64,000 nucleotides of DNA from contig QRDG01001346.1 of NCBI GenBank assembly GCA_012064385.1, positions 1 to 64,000 on the forward strand, written 5' to 3'. The notes below the pieces were generated by a model. The model made no database searches, was not told the DNA's origin, and worked only from the letters and a program-made list of their open reading frames with translations. The translations under genes were made by a program, and so were the position numbers. Each line of letters opens with the position of its first letter. The first letter of the stretch is position 1. This stretch comes from Puccinellia tenuiflora. Its lineage: Eukaryota > Streptophyta > Magnoliopsida > Poales > Poaceae. Positions 1 through 10,830 of the stretch are shown in pieces.

Positions 1-238
1 AATAAAACGAATTTGGTTGCATTCACACCCACACAGTAGTTGTAGCCATAATACGTAGAAGTGTTCTTGTTTTCGTGCTTCGAACTTTGTGCACTGAAGT
101 AGTATTAGGATTATAGATATGAAACAGAGCATAAAACTTGGTGAATTTGCCATTAAATGGCAAGGGCATGATAAGGAAATATTCAAAGCTTTTCTCATAA
201 GAACTGCAATAGAGTACAGTATATTCTTTCAAATGCTA

Positions 239-276
<38 letters not shown>

Positions 277-973
277 AGCTTATGCACTAATTAACATTCA
301 GGATTCAGCATCCAAAAAGAGAAGGGGCTAATAATGGAAGGACAGGATTCTTCATTCTTGTCCCCCTATTTCGACCAGAGATGTGCAGCATATTCGCTGA
401 GGATAACTCTCTATGTTGCACGAAATAATGCACATGAATCTCTAGCATTCTGCAAGTACAGGAGGTGATCTGCACCGGCTCATCAGTGCCCACGGCCTCA
501 GAGCCTCAGAGGTGCTACCAGATCAGTGGAGCAGGGAAACTGCCATCTTTCACCGTCAGTAACTGGATAAGTAGTACAGTACCAATTAAAGGCTATGGTC
601 GATGGGATCGAACTTGCGGTCCGCACGCAGCCCTGAATCTGAATCCGGCCATCAAAATGGCATTCTTCCCCAATCGCCCAACCCTTTTCCAACTTCCACA
701 AGAACATGGGACACTCCGGTCTAGGCAAACGAATGCATTGTTCAAACACACATCTACGCATCTGCTTTTAGCGGACAGCGAAACCTGACCCACTCGAGGC
801 CAGAGAAGAGCTAATCCTACTCCATCATTGCCTAGGGACAGACCCCACACAATCAGCATAAAAATCCCCTTTTGGCCTGATTTAAGTCGAGATGGGAACA
901 AAATGAGCACCAGTAACACATACAATTAACACACACAAAAAATCCCCTTTGGCCTCATGAGGCTACGCTACAC
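1..973. other. Unassigned left flank
   Basis: No convincing gene was recognised here. Short open frames on both strands look like chance frames. On the minus strand the sequence could be the downstream part of a gene whose GC-rich leader lies at about 1040-1325, but I see no recognisable domain to support that. The only clear structure is the trinucleotide microsatellite at 239-275. Confidence 0.4.
239..275. repeat. (TAC)n microsatellite
   Basis: About twelve uninterrupted TAC/ACT units in AT-rich sequence. A simple-sequence repeat with no sign of function, probably length-polymorphic. Confidence 0.95.
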
Positions 974-1034
974 CTACACTGCTCGAATCAAAGGGGAGGA
1001 GGAATCATCATGTCTAGTTAGATAGAACCAGGAG

Positions 1035-1330
1035 CTCACCTCATGTCGGAAGAGCTGGAGCAACGGAGGAACACCGGGCGTGGTGGTAGATCCCGTGAGG
1101 AACCCCCAGCTGCGTCTTTCCCCCTCGGTTTCTTGCTTTGCTCCCCGGTTGTTTCGCCGCGGATTGTGGGAGGAAGATCGGAGGAAGCAAAGACTAGCGA
1201 CGAGGGCAAGACCGGAAACTGTAGGAGAGCGTGCGTGACCAATGGAAGAAGAGGGAGCGCGGGACGGGTGAGGTGGCCGTGTCCGTGCGTCTCTGTCGTC
1301 CTCGTCACCCTCGATTCTTGGCGGTAATTT
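1035..1330 (-). other. GC-rich block, possible first exon of a minus-strand gene
   Basis: A GC-rich island of about 300 bp in AT-rich surroundings. Read on the minus strand it ends in a good splice-donor context (ATGAG followed by GTGAGC, near 1040) and is followed downstream by an acceptor-like CGAGCAG near 984. This is the layout of a grass 5'-UTR or first exon. No conserved protein motif is visible in any frame and the downstream sequence toward position 1 contains no recognisable domain, so the call rests on composition and splice signals only. It could equally be a captured or decayed exon. Confidence 0.25.
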
Positions 1331-1761
1331 TGCGCCACCCTTCCGGGATTGTCTACAGCTAAGATCTGGAAAATAACTACGAGTAGTACGGAGTAACTCG
1401 TTTTCCCCCAAAGGAGTTTTCCTTGCTATAAACAATCAAAAAAATCGTTGGGGGGATTTAACAAACAATTTCCTTGCGTTAACAAATGAAGTAAGACCAC
1501 CAATTAAGCGGCTTGGCCCGTATTTGAATTTTGTAGCAGTGTTTCAGTCTACTCTTTTTTGGCGATTAAAAGAACTTCATTGGTTAGGATTACAATCGTG
1601 GCCAATACAGTCGGCTAAGAAGTCAGGGGTATAATTAACCCAAAGACATCTCCTTCTAAAAGAACTAGCATGTTTAACAAAGGCGAGCTAAATTATTTGC
1701 TTCCCTACCCACAGAAACTAGCTACATTTTTTTTTATCCGGCAAAGCTGTTTGATGACATG

Positions 1762-1917
1762 CTAAACGGCTGCAGATTCCGCTTTGTCGTATAGACCCGA
1801 ATTCATCATCTTCACCACTTGTTCAGCGTCAGTTTCAGTAATGACATTCGTGTAACCAATATCAGCTGCTAAATGTGCGTCGTCTCGAATAGCCATGGCC
1901 TCCATAGTCTTGGCATC
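1762..1917 (-). pseudogene. RNase H-like exon relic
   Basis: The minus-strand frame after an intron-type acceptor (TTATTTTCAG at about 1918) encodes about 51 residues resembling the C-terminal half of plant RNase H-like (RVT_3) domains. It shows the usual pattern of an EAMAIRDDAHLAADIGY helix, an ITETDAEQVV strand-helix, then a stop. These domains derive from LINE-type RNase H and occur in many small plant genes and relics. The catalytic N-terminal part was not found upstream; the preceding 130 bp are low-complexity Thr/Ser codons. I call it a broken fragment. A short 3' exon of a real gene is possible but unsupported. Confidence 0.45.
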
Positions 1918-2205
1918 CTGAAAATAATAATAAAATACAAATAAGTATTTTGACCACCTAACGACTAGTACCAAGCTGAAGGCGTGCACCTTCCTCACCC
2001 CTCTCTCACCAGAGTTGGACGAAGTTGTCGTAGTAGAACTTGTTGTATTGACAAGCAAATAGTTGGCGTGCTAAGACATTGAAGGATAAGTGCACCAGAT
2101 CAACATCCATCGCCATAGACCGGAAGGGATTAACCTACAACTAACAATTATTCTAATAACGAACAGAAAAACTAACCAGTTTCCAAAAAATCCGTTGGAT
2201 GCACA

Positions 2206-2567
2206 TCTATACCTCTTATAAAGCAAAACCCTACTAAGTTCATTTATGATTTTTCTATCTCAACATGCAAGCTATCCACATCATCCACTCTCTTAGCCTA
2301 TCAATTGTCCATGTCACGTCCACTAATATTTATTAATCTTTGTATGCAAAATCTACACCATCAATCTTTTTAATTATTTAGTTGTAGATGCTAATAATTT
2401 TTGATACATACATATTTTGTGTCGAATAAATTTAGTACCTCGACTATGACAAACTGAATTTTGCATATTCGTATAGAGAACTTAATGTATCATATTTTTC
2501 ATGCCCTTTTATTTAAAATATAAGTTTCTAAATAGATTCCCGCTGCAACGCGCGGGGTATCTTCTAG
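2206..2567 (+). mobile_element. Non-autonomous Helitron (362 bp)
   Basis: The sequence starts with TCTATACC and ends with CTAG. It is flanked by A on the left (2205) and T on the right (2568), the A^T insertion context of Helitrons. A GC-rich hairpin (CCCGC at 2539-2543 pairing with GCGGG at 2552-2556) lies 11 nt before the CTAG end, as expected for the rolling-circle terminator. The interior is AT-rich and non-coding, so mobilisation would depend on a Rep/helicase elsewhere. The termini resemble an abundant grass Helitron family; the family name was not assigned. Confidence 0.85.
2539..2556 (+). terminator. Helitron 3' hairpin
   Basis: A 5-bp GC stem with an 8-nt loop just upstream of the terminal CTAG. 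In Helitrons this structure marks the end of strand transfer. It is not a transcription terminator. Confidence 0.75.
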
Positions 2568-2568
2568 T

Positions 2569-2825
2569 ATCAAGAACGTTAGGCACACCACCAAAGTAGG
2601 AATGGGAAGTGGATGACCTTATTCGGACATAAAAATGTTGCCACCGGGCCTCACCATCCCGATGATGATACAAAAAATAACCAAAAGAGGAAACGAAAAT
2701 GCTCCGCTAGTGCAAAGTCTCTTTGATTTTATATACAATTATGACCGTCATGCGTATTCAAAGTTGCATTGGGGTAAAATGTATATGTTCAACTAAAAGT
2801 ATAATTGAAAATATTTATGCATGTA
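2569..2825. other. Unannotated spacer
   Basis: AT-rich sequence between the Helitron and the left TSD of Copia A. No open frame or repeat structure was recognised. After removal of Copia A it would join directly to the sequence at 26642. Confidence 0.5.
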
Positions 2826-2830
2826 CATGG

Positions 2831-3238
2831 TGTTATTTTATGGTGATCCAAATCCGGTTTTATAAGTGAGAAGGCTAACGACGAAGGGAAGCGAGGCGTT
2901 AGCCCACCGCAATGCCCCGAGACAGAAGGTCAGCCGGGGGTGCGGGGGCGCTGCCCCCGCGGTACGGTACGAGTTGTAACCGACCTGGACACCGATTGTT
3001 ACCGACCTAGTTTAGGTCAGGACCACTATAAATACGTCTTGTAAGCCGCCGCCGGAGATAAGCCACACATTGTAAATCCCGGCACGTTTGTAACCTCACC
3101 CCAAAATAGTGAAGTATTGCTGGCTGGCGCCCGTGGTTTTTCTCTTCCTTGTTGGAAGGGTTTTCCACGTTAAAATCTCGTGTCCCCGTTGGTTTGATCT
3201 TGCTTAATTTCATCATTGTTTTGCTATCGCTTGTAACA
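2831..3238 (+). repeat. Copia A 5' LTR
   Basis: A 408-bp LTR running from TGTTATT to TAACA. It contains TATAAATA at 3027-3034 and a GC-rich palindrome near 2940-2960. Compared with the 3' LTR it lacks about 38 bp after GAGGC near 2900; the missing block in the 3' copy is bounded by GAGGC repeats, a typical short-repeat deletion. Confidence 0.92.
3027..3034 (+). promoter_or_regulatory. TATA box of Copia A LTR
   Basis: TATAAATA in the 5' LTR, matched by the same motif at 26426-26433 in the 3' LTR. The position fits the U3 promoter that would drive the genomic RNA. Confidence 0.7.
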
Positions 3239-3240
3239 AG

Positions 3241-3253
3241 TGGTATCAGAGCC
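3241..3253 (+). promoter_or_regulatory. Primer-binding site, tRNA-iMet type (Copia A)
   Basis: TGGTATCAGAGCC lies 2 nt after the LTR and is complementary to the 3' end of plant initiator-Met tRNA, the usual copia primer. Confidence 0.9.
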
Positions 3254-3277
3254 TTGGTTTCAGATTAGGGTTTTGCG

Positions 3278-3425
3278 ATGGCATCGATGAAGTTTGATCT
3301 ACCGTTGCTGGACTACAAGACGAGGTTTTCTCTGTGGCAAGTCAAGATGCGTGCGATTCTATCGCAGGCTTCGGATCTTGATGAGGCGCTGGATGCGTTC
3401 GGAAAGAAGGACGCGAAGGAGTGGT
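3278..3425 (+). pseudogene. gag: Copia A gag, N-terminal piece
   Basis: The first 49 codons of gag begin at ATG 3278, 40 nt after the LTR. The frame shows a typical copia gag start with motifs such as LPLLDYKTRFSLWQVKM. The frame is cut after the TSD GTGGT by Gypsy B and resumes at 21974. Removing Gypsy B and one TSD copy gives a continuous reading frame, which confirms that the two pieces were one gene. Confidence 0.9.
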
Positions 3426-4934
3426 TGATACATGTCAAACGTATCTATAATTTTTGATTGATCCATGCTAGTTTTGTGATGTTGTCACATGTTTTTACTA
3501 TCATATTACATCATTTTTATGCATTTTTTCGGACTAACCTATTGACAAGATGCCCAGTGCCAGTTCCCTGTTTTTGTGCTGATTTTGTTGCAGAAAGTTA
3601 CTTCTGGAAATATTCTCGGAATTGGACGAAAATTTACGGGGATTTTTTATTAGACAAATGAAGACCGGAGCCAAAAGGGCGACCTGGGGGCCACCCACAG
3701 GCCAGGGGCGGCCCCCTGCCGCGTCCCTAGGGCAGCCCGCGGGTGGGACCCGCCCTTGCCCTGTGGGCACCCCCTCGGCCACCTCCGACGCCTATAAAAT
3801 CATCCCCGACGAAAAAATCCTAACCCCCGAAGGATTTTCCCAAATACGCAACAGAGCTCCGCCGCCATCGCCGACAAGTTTCGGGGGTCAGATTGATCCT
3901 GTTCCGGCACCCTGCCAGAGGGGGGATCGACCGCCGGAGCCATCTCCATCGACACCGCTGCTTCCCGCGGTGAGGAGGGAGTAGTCCCTCACCGGGGCTG
4001 AGGCTTATACAAGTAGCTATGTGGTTATCTCTCTCTCCCATGATGTGATCTTCGTTGTGATCATGAGCTTTGTTAGTATAGTTGAATACATGATGTTTCC
4101 CTATGTGTAATGGATATGATTTTGCTCAAGTGATGTTATTTAGTACAATTTCCGGAGTCACCATTGTGATCACGGCATCTCGGTGACAGTGTGGGTGTTG
4201 TGTGTGACTCTATGGATAATAGATTGGAAGGATCTTCATCATGAGTTTGTTCGTTATTATTGTTGTATTGAATAGATCATGAGGTTTCTTGATGCTTGTG
4301 TTATTGAAGAAAGAGACTATTCAAAAAATATGTTGTGGTGTTTGTTAGTATTATATTTGGATGCGGATAGTGATAGAATGAAGTGTCCATAGATGTGGAA
4401 TACGAACTTTAAGGTGTGCTTTTCGTAGCCCTACGCAATTCTCATCCTATTTGATCCACGGAAGAATGATCTCCGAGTAACGTCTACCATGCATGTGTTT
4501 TTGTGGAACTATTATGTGTTTAATTATGTTAATGATGTTGAGAGTAGTCACTAGTGAAAGTATGAAGCCTAGGCCTTGTTTCCAAGCATTGATACACCGT
4601 TTTTAGTCACTTTTGTCACTTGTTTACTTGCTGCCATTTTTATTACAGAATTACAAAATCACCTTTTACCATCCATATCACTTGCATTTTACCATCTCTT
4701 CACCGAACTAGTGCACCTATACAACTGACAATTGTATTAGGTGTGTTGGGGACACAAGAGACTTCTTGTATCTTAATTGCAGGGTTGCTTGAGAGGGATA
4801 TCTTTGACCTCTACCTCCCGTGGATTCGATAAACCTTGGGTTACTCACTTAAGGGAAAATTGCCGCTGTCCTACAAACCTCTGCGCTTGGAGGCCCAACA
4901 AGTCTACAAGAATAGAAGCGTGTAGTAGACATCA
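3426..4934 (+). repeat. Gypsy B 5' LTR
   Basis: A 1,509-bp LTR from TGATACATG to GACATCA, matching the two-part 3' LTR (502 + 1,009 bp). TATAAAA at 3793-3799 is the likely promoter. A few point differences per hundred bases from the 3' copy are visible by eye. Confidence 0.92.
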
Positions 4935-4944
4935 AGCTAATTTC

Positions 4945-4962
4945 TGGCGTCGTTGCCGGGGA
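4945..4962 (+). promoter_or_regulatory. Primer-binding site, tRNA-Asp type (Gypsy B)
   Basis: TGGCGTCGTTGCCGGGGA starts 10 nt after the LTR. It matches the complement of the plant tRNA-Asp 3' end (TGGCGCCGTTGCCGGGGA) with one T-for-C change. Athila/Cyclops-type gypsy elements use this primer. Confidence 0.85.
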
Positions 4963-5053
4963 GGTGAGCGCTTGAAGGTATCTTCTTTAGATTCTGCAGT
5001 TATATCTTTTTGTTTCTTGTTTTTATTTCATTTGGCTTATGGAATGTTGATCT

Positions 5054-6991
5054 TTGAATTTGCTTTTTGAGAGTGACCTCTCCACCACTCCCATGGTGGA
5101 TAAGGTTACTCCACATATTGAATGTATTCCTTTCAAGATACCGATGGGGATAATTGATCGTGTTATGAGCAATTGCTATGTAGGAGATGGAGCTATACAT
5201 CCTAGTTATCATCCGCTTTATATCAAAGAGTTATGTGAGTTGATTGAGATTGCAGGTGTATCAAGAGAAGTAATCATGAGGAAATTATTTTCCTTATCAT
5301 TTAAGGAGAAAGCATTGGAGTGGTATAGGCTGCTAGACAATTCTCACTTGTTGGATTGGAAGGAGCTTATGTCTCTCTTTTATTCTAAATTTTGTCCTCT
5401 TCATGAAATTCATCGAGATAGAAATTATATCTACAATTTTTGGCCACATGAAGGAGAGAGCATTGCTCAAGCTTGGGGGAGATTGAAATCATTAATGCTT
5501 AAATGTCCTAACCATGATCTTTCCAAGGATATTATTGTTAACAATTTTTATGCAAGGCTATCTCATCATGACAAGGAAATACTTGATGCTTCTTCTATGG
5601 GTTCTTTTACAAGTAAGAAGATTGATGCTAAATGGGATCTTATTGAAAAGATTCAACAAAACATTGAAGATTGGGAGATCGACAAAGGTAAAGAGTCAGG
5701 TATAAATTATGAGTATGATTGCATTAAGTCTTTTGTTGAAACTGATAGTTTTAATAAGCTTAGTGCTAAGTTTGGACTTGACTCTCATATAGTTGTTGAT
5801 ATCTATAAATCTTTTGCTTCTCATATTAATATTCCTAAAGAGAAATGGTCTAAGCATCATGAACCTTTCAAAGACATTTGCAAACAAAATGAAATTGTTA
5901 ATGATGATTGCAATATACATGATCCAATCTCTACAAATAATGTTCCATATAAGCATGTTAATTTTTGTGGAGTGCATAGACCTTGTGAAAGCACTCGGGT
6001 TGAAGAAGATAAATATTATAAGCAACATAAGCATGAAAGAACTAGCAAATGGCTTAAGGATTTATATAAATTTTCTAGAGAATTAAATTACCTCTATCCT
6101 TTTATGTGTGAACTTTGCAATGAAGAAGGTCATTTTAATTTCCAATGCTCGTACTTTAATGATAGAATTATTAGCCAGTTTTGTGATAACATGATCACCT
6201 CTAGTCTTTATGATGAACTTAATTTATTTTTGGGGTGTGAAGAGTTGTCGGAAAAAACTTCTTGGTTAGATAGTAGTACTTTTGGGAAAAATAGCATTCT
6301 CAAGGGAGCTTATCATTATTGTGTTGTGAATTGCCGTGACAATGCTTACATTGCAAAAATTAGAAAGAACATCACTTCACCAAAGTATAAAAGGACATAT
6401 GTTTCTTATGTTGCCAATAATGAAAGGGAGAGATTCTCCCAAGTTTCTCCTGTCTTTTCTAATAATGAATCAGATTATGTGGAGAAGCTTCCTTTCCAAC
6501 CACTCCCTCCTAAGGTGGTGAAGAAGAAGAAGAAGAGAGGGAGGAGTAAAAATAAAGAGGAAACGGTATCATCCCCTAAGCATATTTCTCCCATCATGGT
6601 TGTTCCTAATGAGCATGAATCAAAAATTATTGAAGATGATCCACTTAATTGTATTCATTATTATCTTGATGTTAAGTCTATAGGCACTATTGAAGAAGAT
6701 TATGTTATGTCTGTTACTTATTGTGATGATCATAATTGGGAAAATAATACTACTTATGATCTTGAAAATCTTTTTGGCGCCAATTTTGAAAATGATGATA
6801 TTGATAATTGTTATACTGTTGGGAATATTCATGTTTCTTCTAATCATAATGTGGAAAACCCCAAGCTTGGGGATGATGGGTTTGAAAATCCTTTTGGTAT
6901 TGAAAGTCATGATGATTTGTTTACAAAAATATATGCTTGGAAAGATGACTATCCCCTTGCTTATGATGATATTATGCCTCCAATTTTTTGA
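5054..6991 (+). CDS. gag: Gypsy B Gag-like protein
   Basis: An open frame of 645 codons starting about 120 bp after the LTR. Residues about 60-190 look like a retrotransposon gag domain, with KALEWYRLLDN followed by FWPHEGESIAQAWGRLKSLM, the FxxxxG/L-rich helix of Athila-type Gag. A CCHC zinc knuckle (CELCNEEGHFNFQC) sits around residues 352-366, and a basic stretch (VVKKKKKRGRSKNK) lies near residue 490. The product would form the particle shell and bind RNA. The frame ends at a T6 run (6985-6990), immediately after which homologous-looking sequence continues in another frame. The original Gag was therefore probably longer. Start choice is the first ATG of the long frame. Confidence 0.8.
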   Translation: MNLLFESDLSTTPMVDKVTPHIECIPFKIPMGIIDRVMSNCYVGDGAIHPSYHPLYIKELCELIEIAGVSREVIMRKLFSLSFKEKALEWYRLLDNSHLLDWKELMSLFYSKFCPLHEIHRDRNYIYNFWPHEGESIAQAWGRLKSLMLKCPNHDLSKDIIVNNFYARLSHHDKEILDASSMGSFTSKKIDAKWDLIEKIQQNIEDWEIDKGKESGINYEYDCIKSFVETDSFNKLSAKFGLDSHIVVDIYKSFASHINIPKEKWSKHHEPFKDICKQNEIVNDDCNIHDPISTNNVPYKHVNFCGVHRPCESTRVEEDKYYKQHKHERTSKWLKDLYKFSRELNYLYPFMCELCNEEGHFNFQCSYFNDRIISQFCDNMITSSLYDELNLFLGCEELSEKTSWLDSSTFGKNSILKGAYHYCVVNCRDNAYIAKIRKNITSPKYKRTYVSYVANNERERFSQVSPVFSNNESDYVEKLPFQPLPPKVVKKKKKRGRSKNKEETVSSPKHISPIMVVPNEHESKIIEDDPLNCIHYYLDVKSIGTIEEDYVMSVTYCDDHNWENNTTYDLENLFGANFENDDIDNCYTVGNIHVSSNHNVENPKLGDDGFENPFGIESHDDLFTKIYAWKDDYPLAYDDIMPPIF

Positions 6992-7439
6992 TGATAACTA
7001 CGCCATAAAGAATGATTTTAATCATCCCTACGAGACTCGTCATAATTATTACTCTCCTACTGAACATCATCTTTCTAATACACAATTAGTCTATCATGTC
7101 CAAGTTCTATATGATAGTCCTACTCTCAATGCTACTAATAATAAAGATTTTACTTATGTGGAGAGTAATAATAATACTTTTATGCATGTGAATCATGAGA
7201 AAAATGCATTATGTGATGGTTATGTTATTGAGTTTTCTTATGATTCTACTGAAAGTTATTATGAGAGAGGGAAGTGTGGTTATATAAATTTTCATCTTAT
7301 GAAGTTTCCCCTCTTTATGTTGAAGGTTTTAATGTTGCACTTGCTTTGTCTTCCTATGCTTAATGCTTTATGCTCCAATGATTTATTTTCTTACAAGATG
7401 CCTATGCATAGGAAGAGAGTTAGACTTAAATGTGTTTGA
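6992..7439 (+). pseudogene. Gypsy B ORF continuation after frameshift
   Basis: The frame that begins to matter after 6991 encodes about 148 residues rich in Asn, Tyr and His. It ends in a basic tail (MPMHRKRVRLKCV) at a TGA. Composition and style match the end of the preceding Gag frame, so I read it as the same protein continued past a one-base slip at the T6 run. No protease, RT or integrase motif follows. A separate short protein is possible but less likely. Confidence 0.55.
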
Positions 7440-10328
7440 TATTTGCTTCATGATGCTCTCTTTTGCATTCCAACTCTTATTCTTATGAGAGCATCATTAA
7501 AATTATCATGCCTAGCTAAAAGGCTTAAAAGAAAAGCGCTTGTTGGGAGACAACCCATCTTTTACTTTCAGTTTGTTTTTTATTTTTCTTGAGTCATGAA
7601 GTTTTTGCCTCTGTAGCAACTTCATTGTATCTTTTTGGTTTTGTTTTTTTGTGCCAAGTTTAGACTCTAATGCATTGAAAGTGCGAGGTGTTGTTTTGCT
7701 GTACAGAAACAGATTTCTATCCTTCACTGTTCGAAAATCTAGAAAATCCCTGAATTTATATTTTTCTGATAATTTTAGACAGCAAGGCTGATACTTTTAT
7801 CTATCTTTATTTAGTTTTGAGTTTTCTGATTTGAGCAACATAAGTGCCTCAAAAATTCAATCTTTACAGACTGTTCGGTTTTTGACAGATTCTCCTTTTA
7901 TTTTGTATTCGTCTCTTTACTATCGTCAAATGTGATACTCTTGAGGAGGAGTGCCACATTGAGGCTTAGTAAACAGTAGCTAATACCCAATAAAGTTGTT
8001 TGCAATTTGTCTTGAGTTGAACATATGTGTATTTTTAATTTATGAGCACTAACCCTCTAATCAGTTTATGAGAAGTTTTGTGTGAAGGGAGTTTTTAAGT
8101 TTCAAAGGAGAGGATAATGAAGAAATTGAAGATGGATCAAAGCTCAAGCTTGGGGATGCCCCCATGGCACCCCTCTGAATATCAAGAACCATCAAGTGTC
8201 TAAGCTTGGGGATGCCCAAGGCATCCCCTCCTCTTCATCGACTATCATGAGGTCGTCTTCGTTGAACTAAGTTTTTATCACTTTACATATTATGTGCTAT
8301 GCTTGGAGCGTCATTTATTTTTCTTTGAGCTTTGTTTTGTTTGTTTTATGGTCATATTCATGTTGGATCCTATCCATCTTGTGTGGGAGAGAGACACGCT
8401 CCGCTTTTTGTTTGAATACTCCTTTGCTTCGCTTATATCTTGTTGAGTATTCTTAGCTACTATTTGTTTGCTAGTAAGCTCTTGCTTTTAGCTTTTATCT
8501 TGTTTAGAGATGCTAGTTGTTGATGTTAAACCCTCTTGTTCTTCACTTATATTTGTTAGAGAGTTGCTATGGTTGCTATGGATGTGGTAGTGGTATGGAA
8601 TAGAAAAACCTGCATAGTCTTGTAGATCACTATGTGGATAATTGATACTCTTCAATTGTTTTGAGGCATTAAAATGACTAATGGTTAAAATTTGTTGGTT
8701 AATGGTGTTAGAACTGATTAGTGGAGATGTGTTAGTAAAGCGTGGAGCCGTAGTTCTCTGAACTAAACAACCTAAGTTAACAATGCTAATGTGTCATGAA
8801 TTCTGCTAAGTTGAAAATAAGTTCCTAGTGGGTAGTTACTGCAACGGTCGGGGAAGCCAACGGGGCACTTGTGTCGCCGCCACGATCCCTCTCGGGGTGT
8901 CTCTAACCAATTGTGGAACATTGAAACTGCTAGTTGTTTGCAATATATGAAATGCAATGTTGAGTTTTGGTTTTTGGCACTTCCACTTCCATATTTTGCT
9001 AGCCTCTTCGGTGTTGCGCAATGCCCTCTCTCACATTGAGATTGGTGCATACGTCGCGAGTACATCCAACTACGTGGGAGAACTTCATCCAGTTCTCCTA
9101 CACATAAGCCAACTATCTCCCTCAAAACAGCCACCATACCTACCTATCACGGCATTTCCATAGCTGTTCCGAGATACATTGCCATGCAACATCCATCATT
9201 ACATTACATGACTTGATGTCATTCTTCATTACCATATAGTTTGTTTGATCATTGAGTTAGTGTGCTGCGTGGCCTGCCACATGTTCTACTTTTTTTCCAC
9301 ACTACGCTCAATCATGCATACTTTTTTTTATACATCATGTATTAGTCTTATGAGTTATGAGTACCAAAAGTGTGATGATCATCTTGTAAAAATAGAGTGT
9401 TGCCCCTACCTGTGAGCATATTGAAAGAGTCCAAAGTGGCCACATAAAAGAGTCCAAAAGAGACCAATGAGAGAAAATTTAAAAGAGCCACGGAGGCCAC
9501 AATTGTAAAAAAAAAAAGAAATATAAAAGAGAGAGGGGGCAACACTACTATCCTTTATTCCACACTTGTGCTAGTTAGCACCTACACTTCATTATAGAGA
9601 GTTTTCATGTTTCGTTTGTATAACTATGTGGGGAATTAACGTTATAGAACTTGGCTTGTATATTCCAAGGATGAGCCTCATCAAGTGAGCTCTAGGTCTT
9701 CATGAGCAAGCAAGTTGGATGCACCCCCACTAGTTCCATTGGAGAGCTTTCATACACTTATAGCTCTATGTGCATCTGTTGCATGGCAATCACTACTCCT
9801 CATACAGTGTCAACTACGGGACTTCCTTCTGTCTTGTGGTTAGCCTCTCCACTGTTTGAGCCTTTCGTTTTGGCCTTCCAAACCTCCATTATTGTTCTCT
9901 TTGCCATAACATCATGGTGCCAAAGCCACTTCTTACTTGCACTAGTTGAGTAGACTTCGAAACAGTTGATTTGTGAAGTAGATGGATTAGGACACTTGAC
10001 TTGAGCTTGGCTATTCCATGAATAACTAATTAGATGCTTTGAAGAATGATTGATACTTTACATTGGAGACATAATTTGCAATTCTTCTTTCTAAACCTTA
10101 TGTATGGTTCCATGTCTCCAATGCACTTATTGATGAAAATTTTCTAGCATTTGTTAATTATTGTTTGCTTAATGTCAACTATAGACAATTGTTTTGGATC
10201 ACCTCATTCACATCATGTGCTTTGCATTACTATCTTGATCACGATTGTGTTGGTTGCATGTCTCATCAAAAATTATTTTGTTATCACTTACCTACTCGAG
10301 GACGAGTAGGAGTTAAGCTCGAGGATGC
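7440..10328. other. Gypsy B non-coding internal region
   Basis: About 2.9 kb between the coding region and the 3' LTR with no pol motifs in six frames. It contains two near-copies of an AAGCTTGGGGATGCCC motif (about 8148 and 8201) and ends with GAGGACGAGTAGGAGTTAAGC, a weak purine tract, before TGATACG at 10329. The region replaces the pol gene expected in an autonomous gypsy element. Confidence 0.7.
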
Positions 10329-10830
10329 TGATACGTGTCAAACGTATCTATAATTTTTGATTGATCTATGCTAGTTTTGTGATGTTGTCACATGTTTTTA
10401 CTATCATATTACATCATTTTTACGCATTTTGTCGGACTAACCTATTGAAAAGATGCCCAGTGCCAGTTCCCTGTTTTTGTGTTGATTTTGTTGCAGAAAG
10501 TTACTTCTGGAAATATTCTCGTAATTTGACGAAAATTTACGGGGATTTTTTATTGGACAAATGAAGACCGCAGCCAAAAGGGCGACCTGGGAGGCCACCC
10601 ACAGGCCAGGGGCGGCCCCCTGCCGCGGCCCTAGGGCAGCCCGCAGGTGGGACCCGCCCCTTCCATGTGGGCACCCCCTCGGCCACCTCCGATGCCTATA
10701 AAATCATCCCCGATGAAAAAACCCTAACCCCCGAAGGATTTTCCCAAATACGCAACAGAGCTCCGCCGCCATCGCCTACAAGTTTCGGGGGTCAGATTGA
10801 TCCTATTCCGGCACCCTGCCGGAGGGGGGG
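10329..10830 (+). repeat. Gypsy B 3' LTR, left part
   Basis: The first 502 bp of the 3' LTR, colinear with 3426 onwards and ending in a G run where element C inserted. The right part is at 20965-21973. Confidence 0.92.

Noticed and set aside
3241..3253. A tRNA-iMet gene fragment
   Set aside because: Only the 13-nt primer complement is present, directly after an LTR; no tRNA fold.
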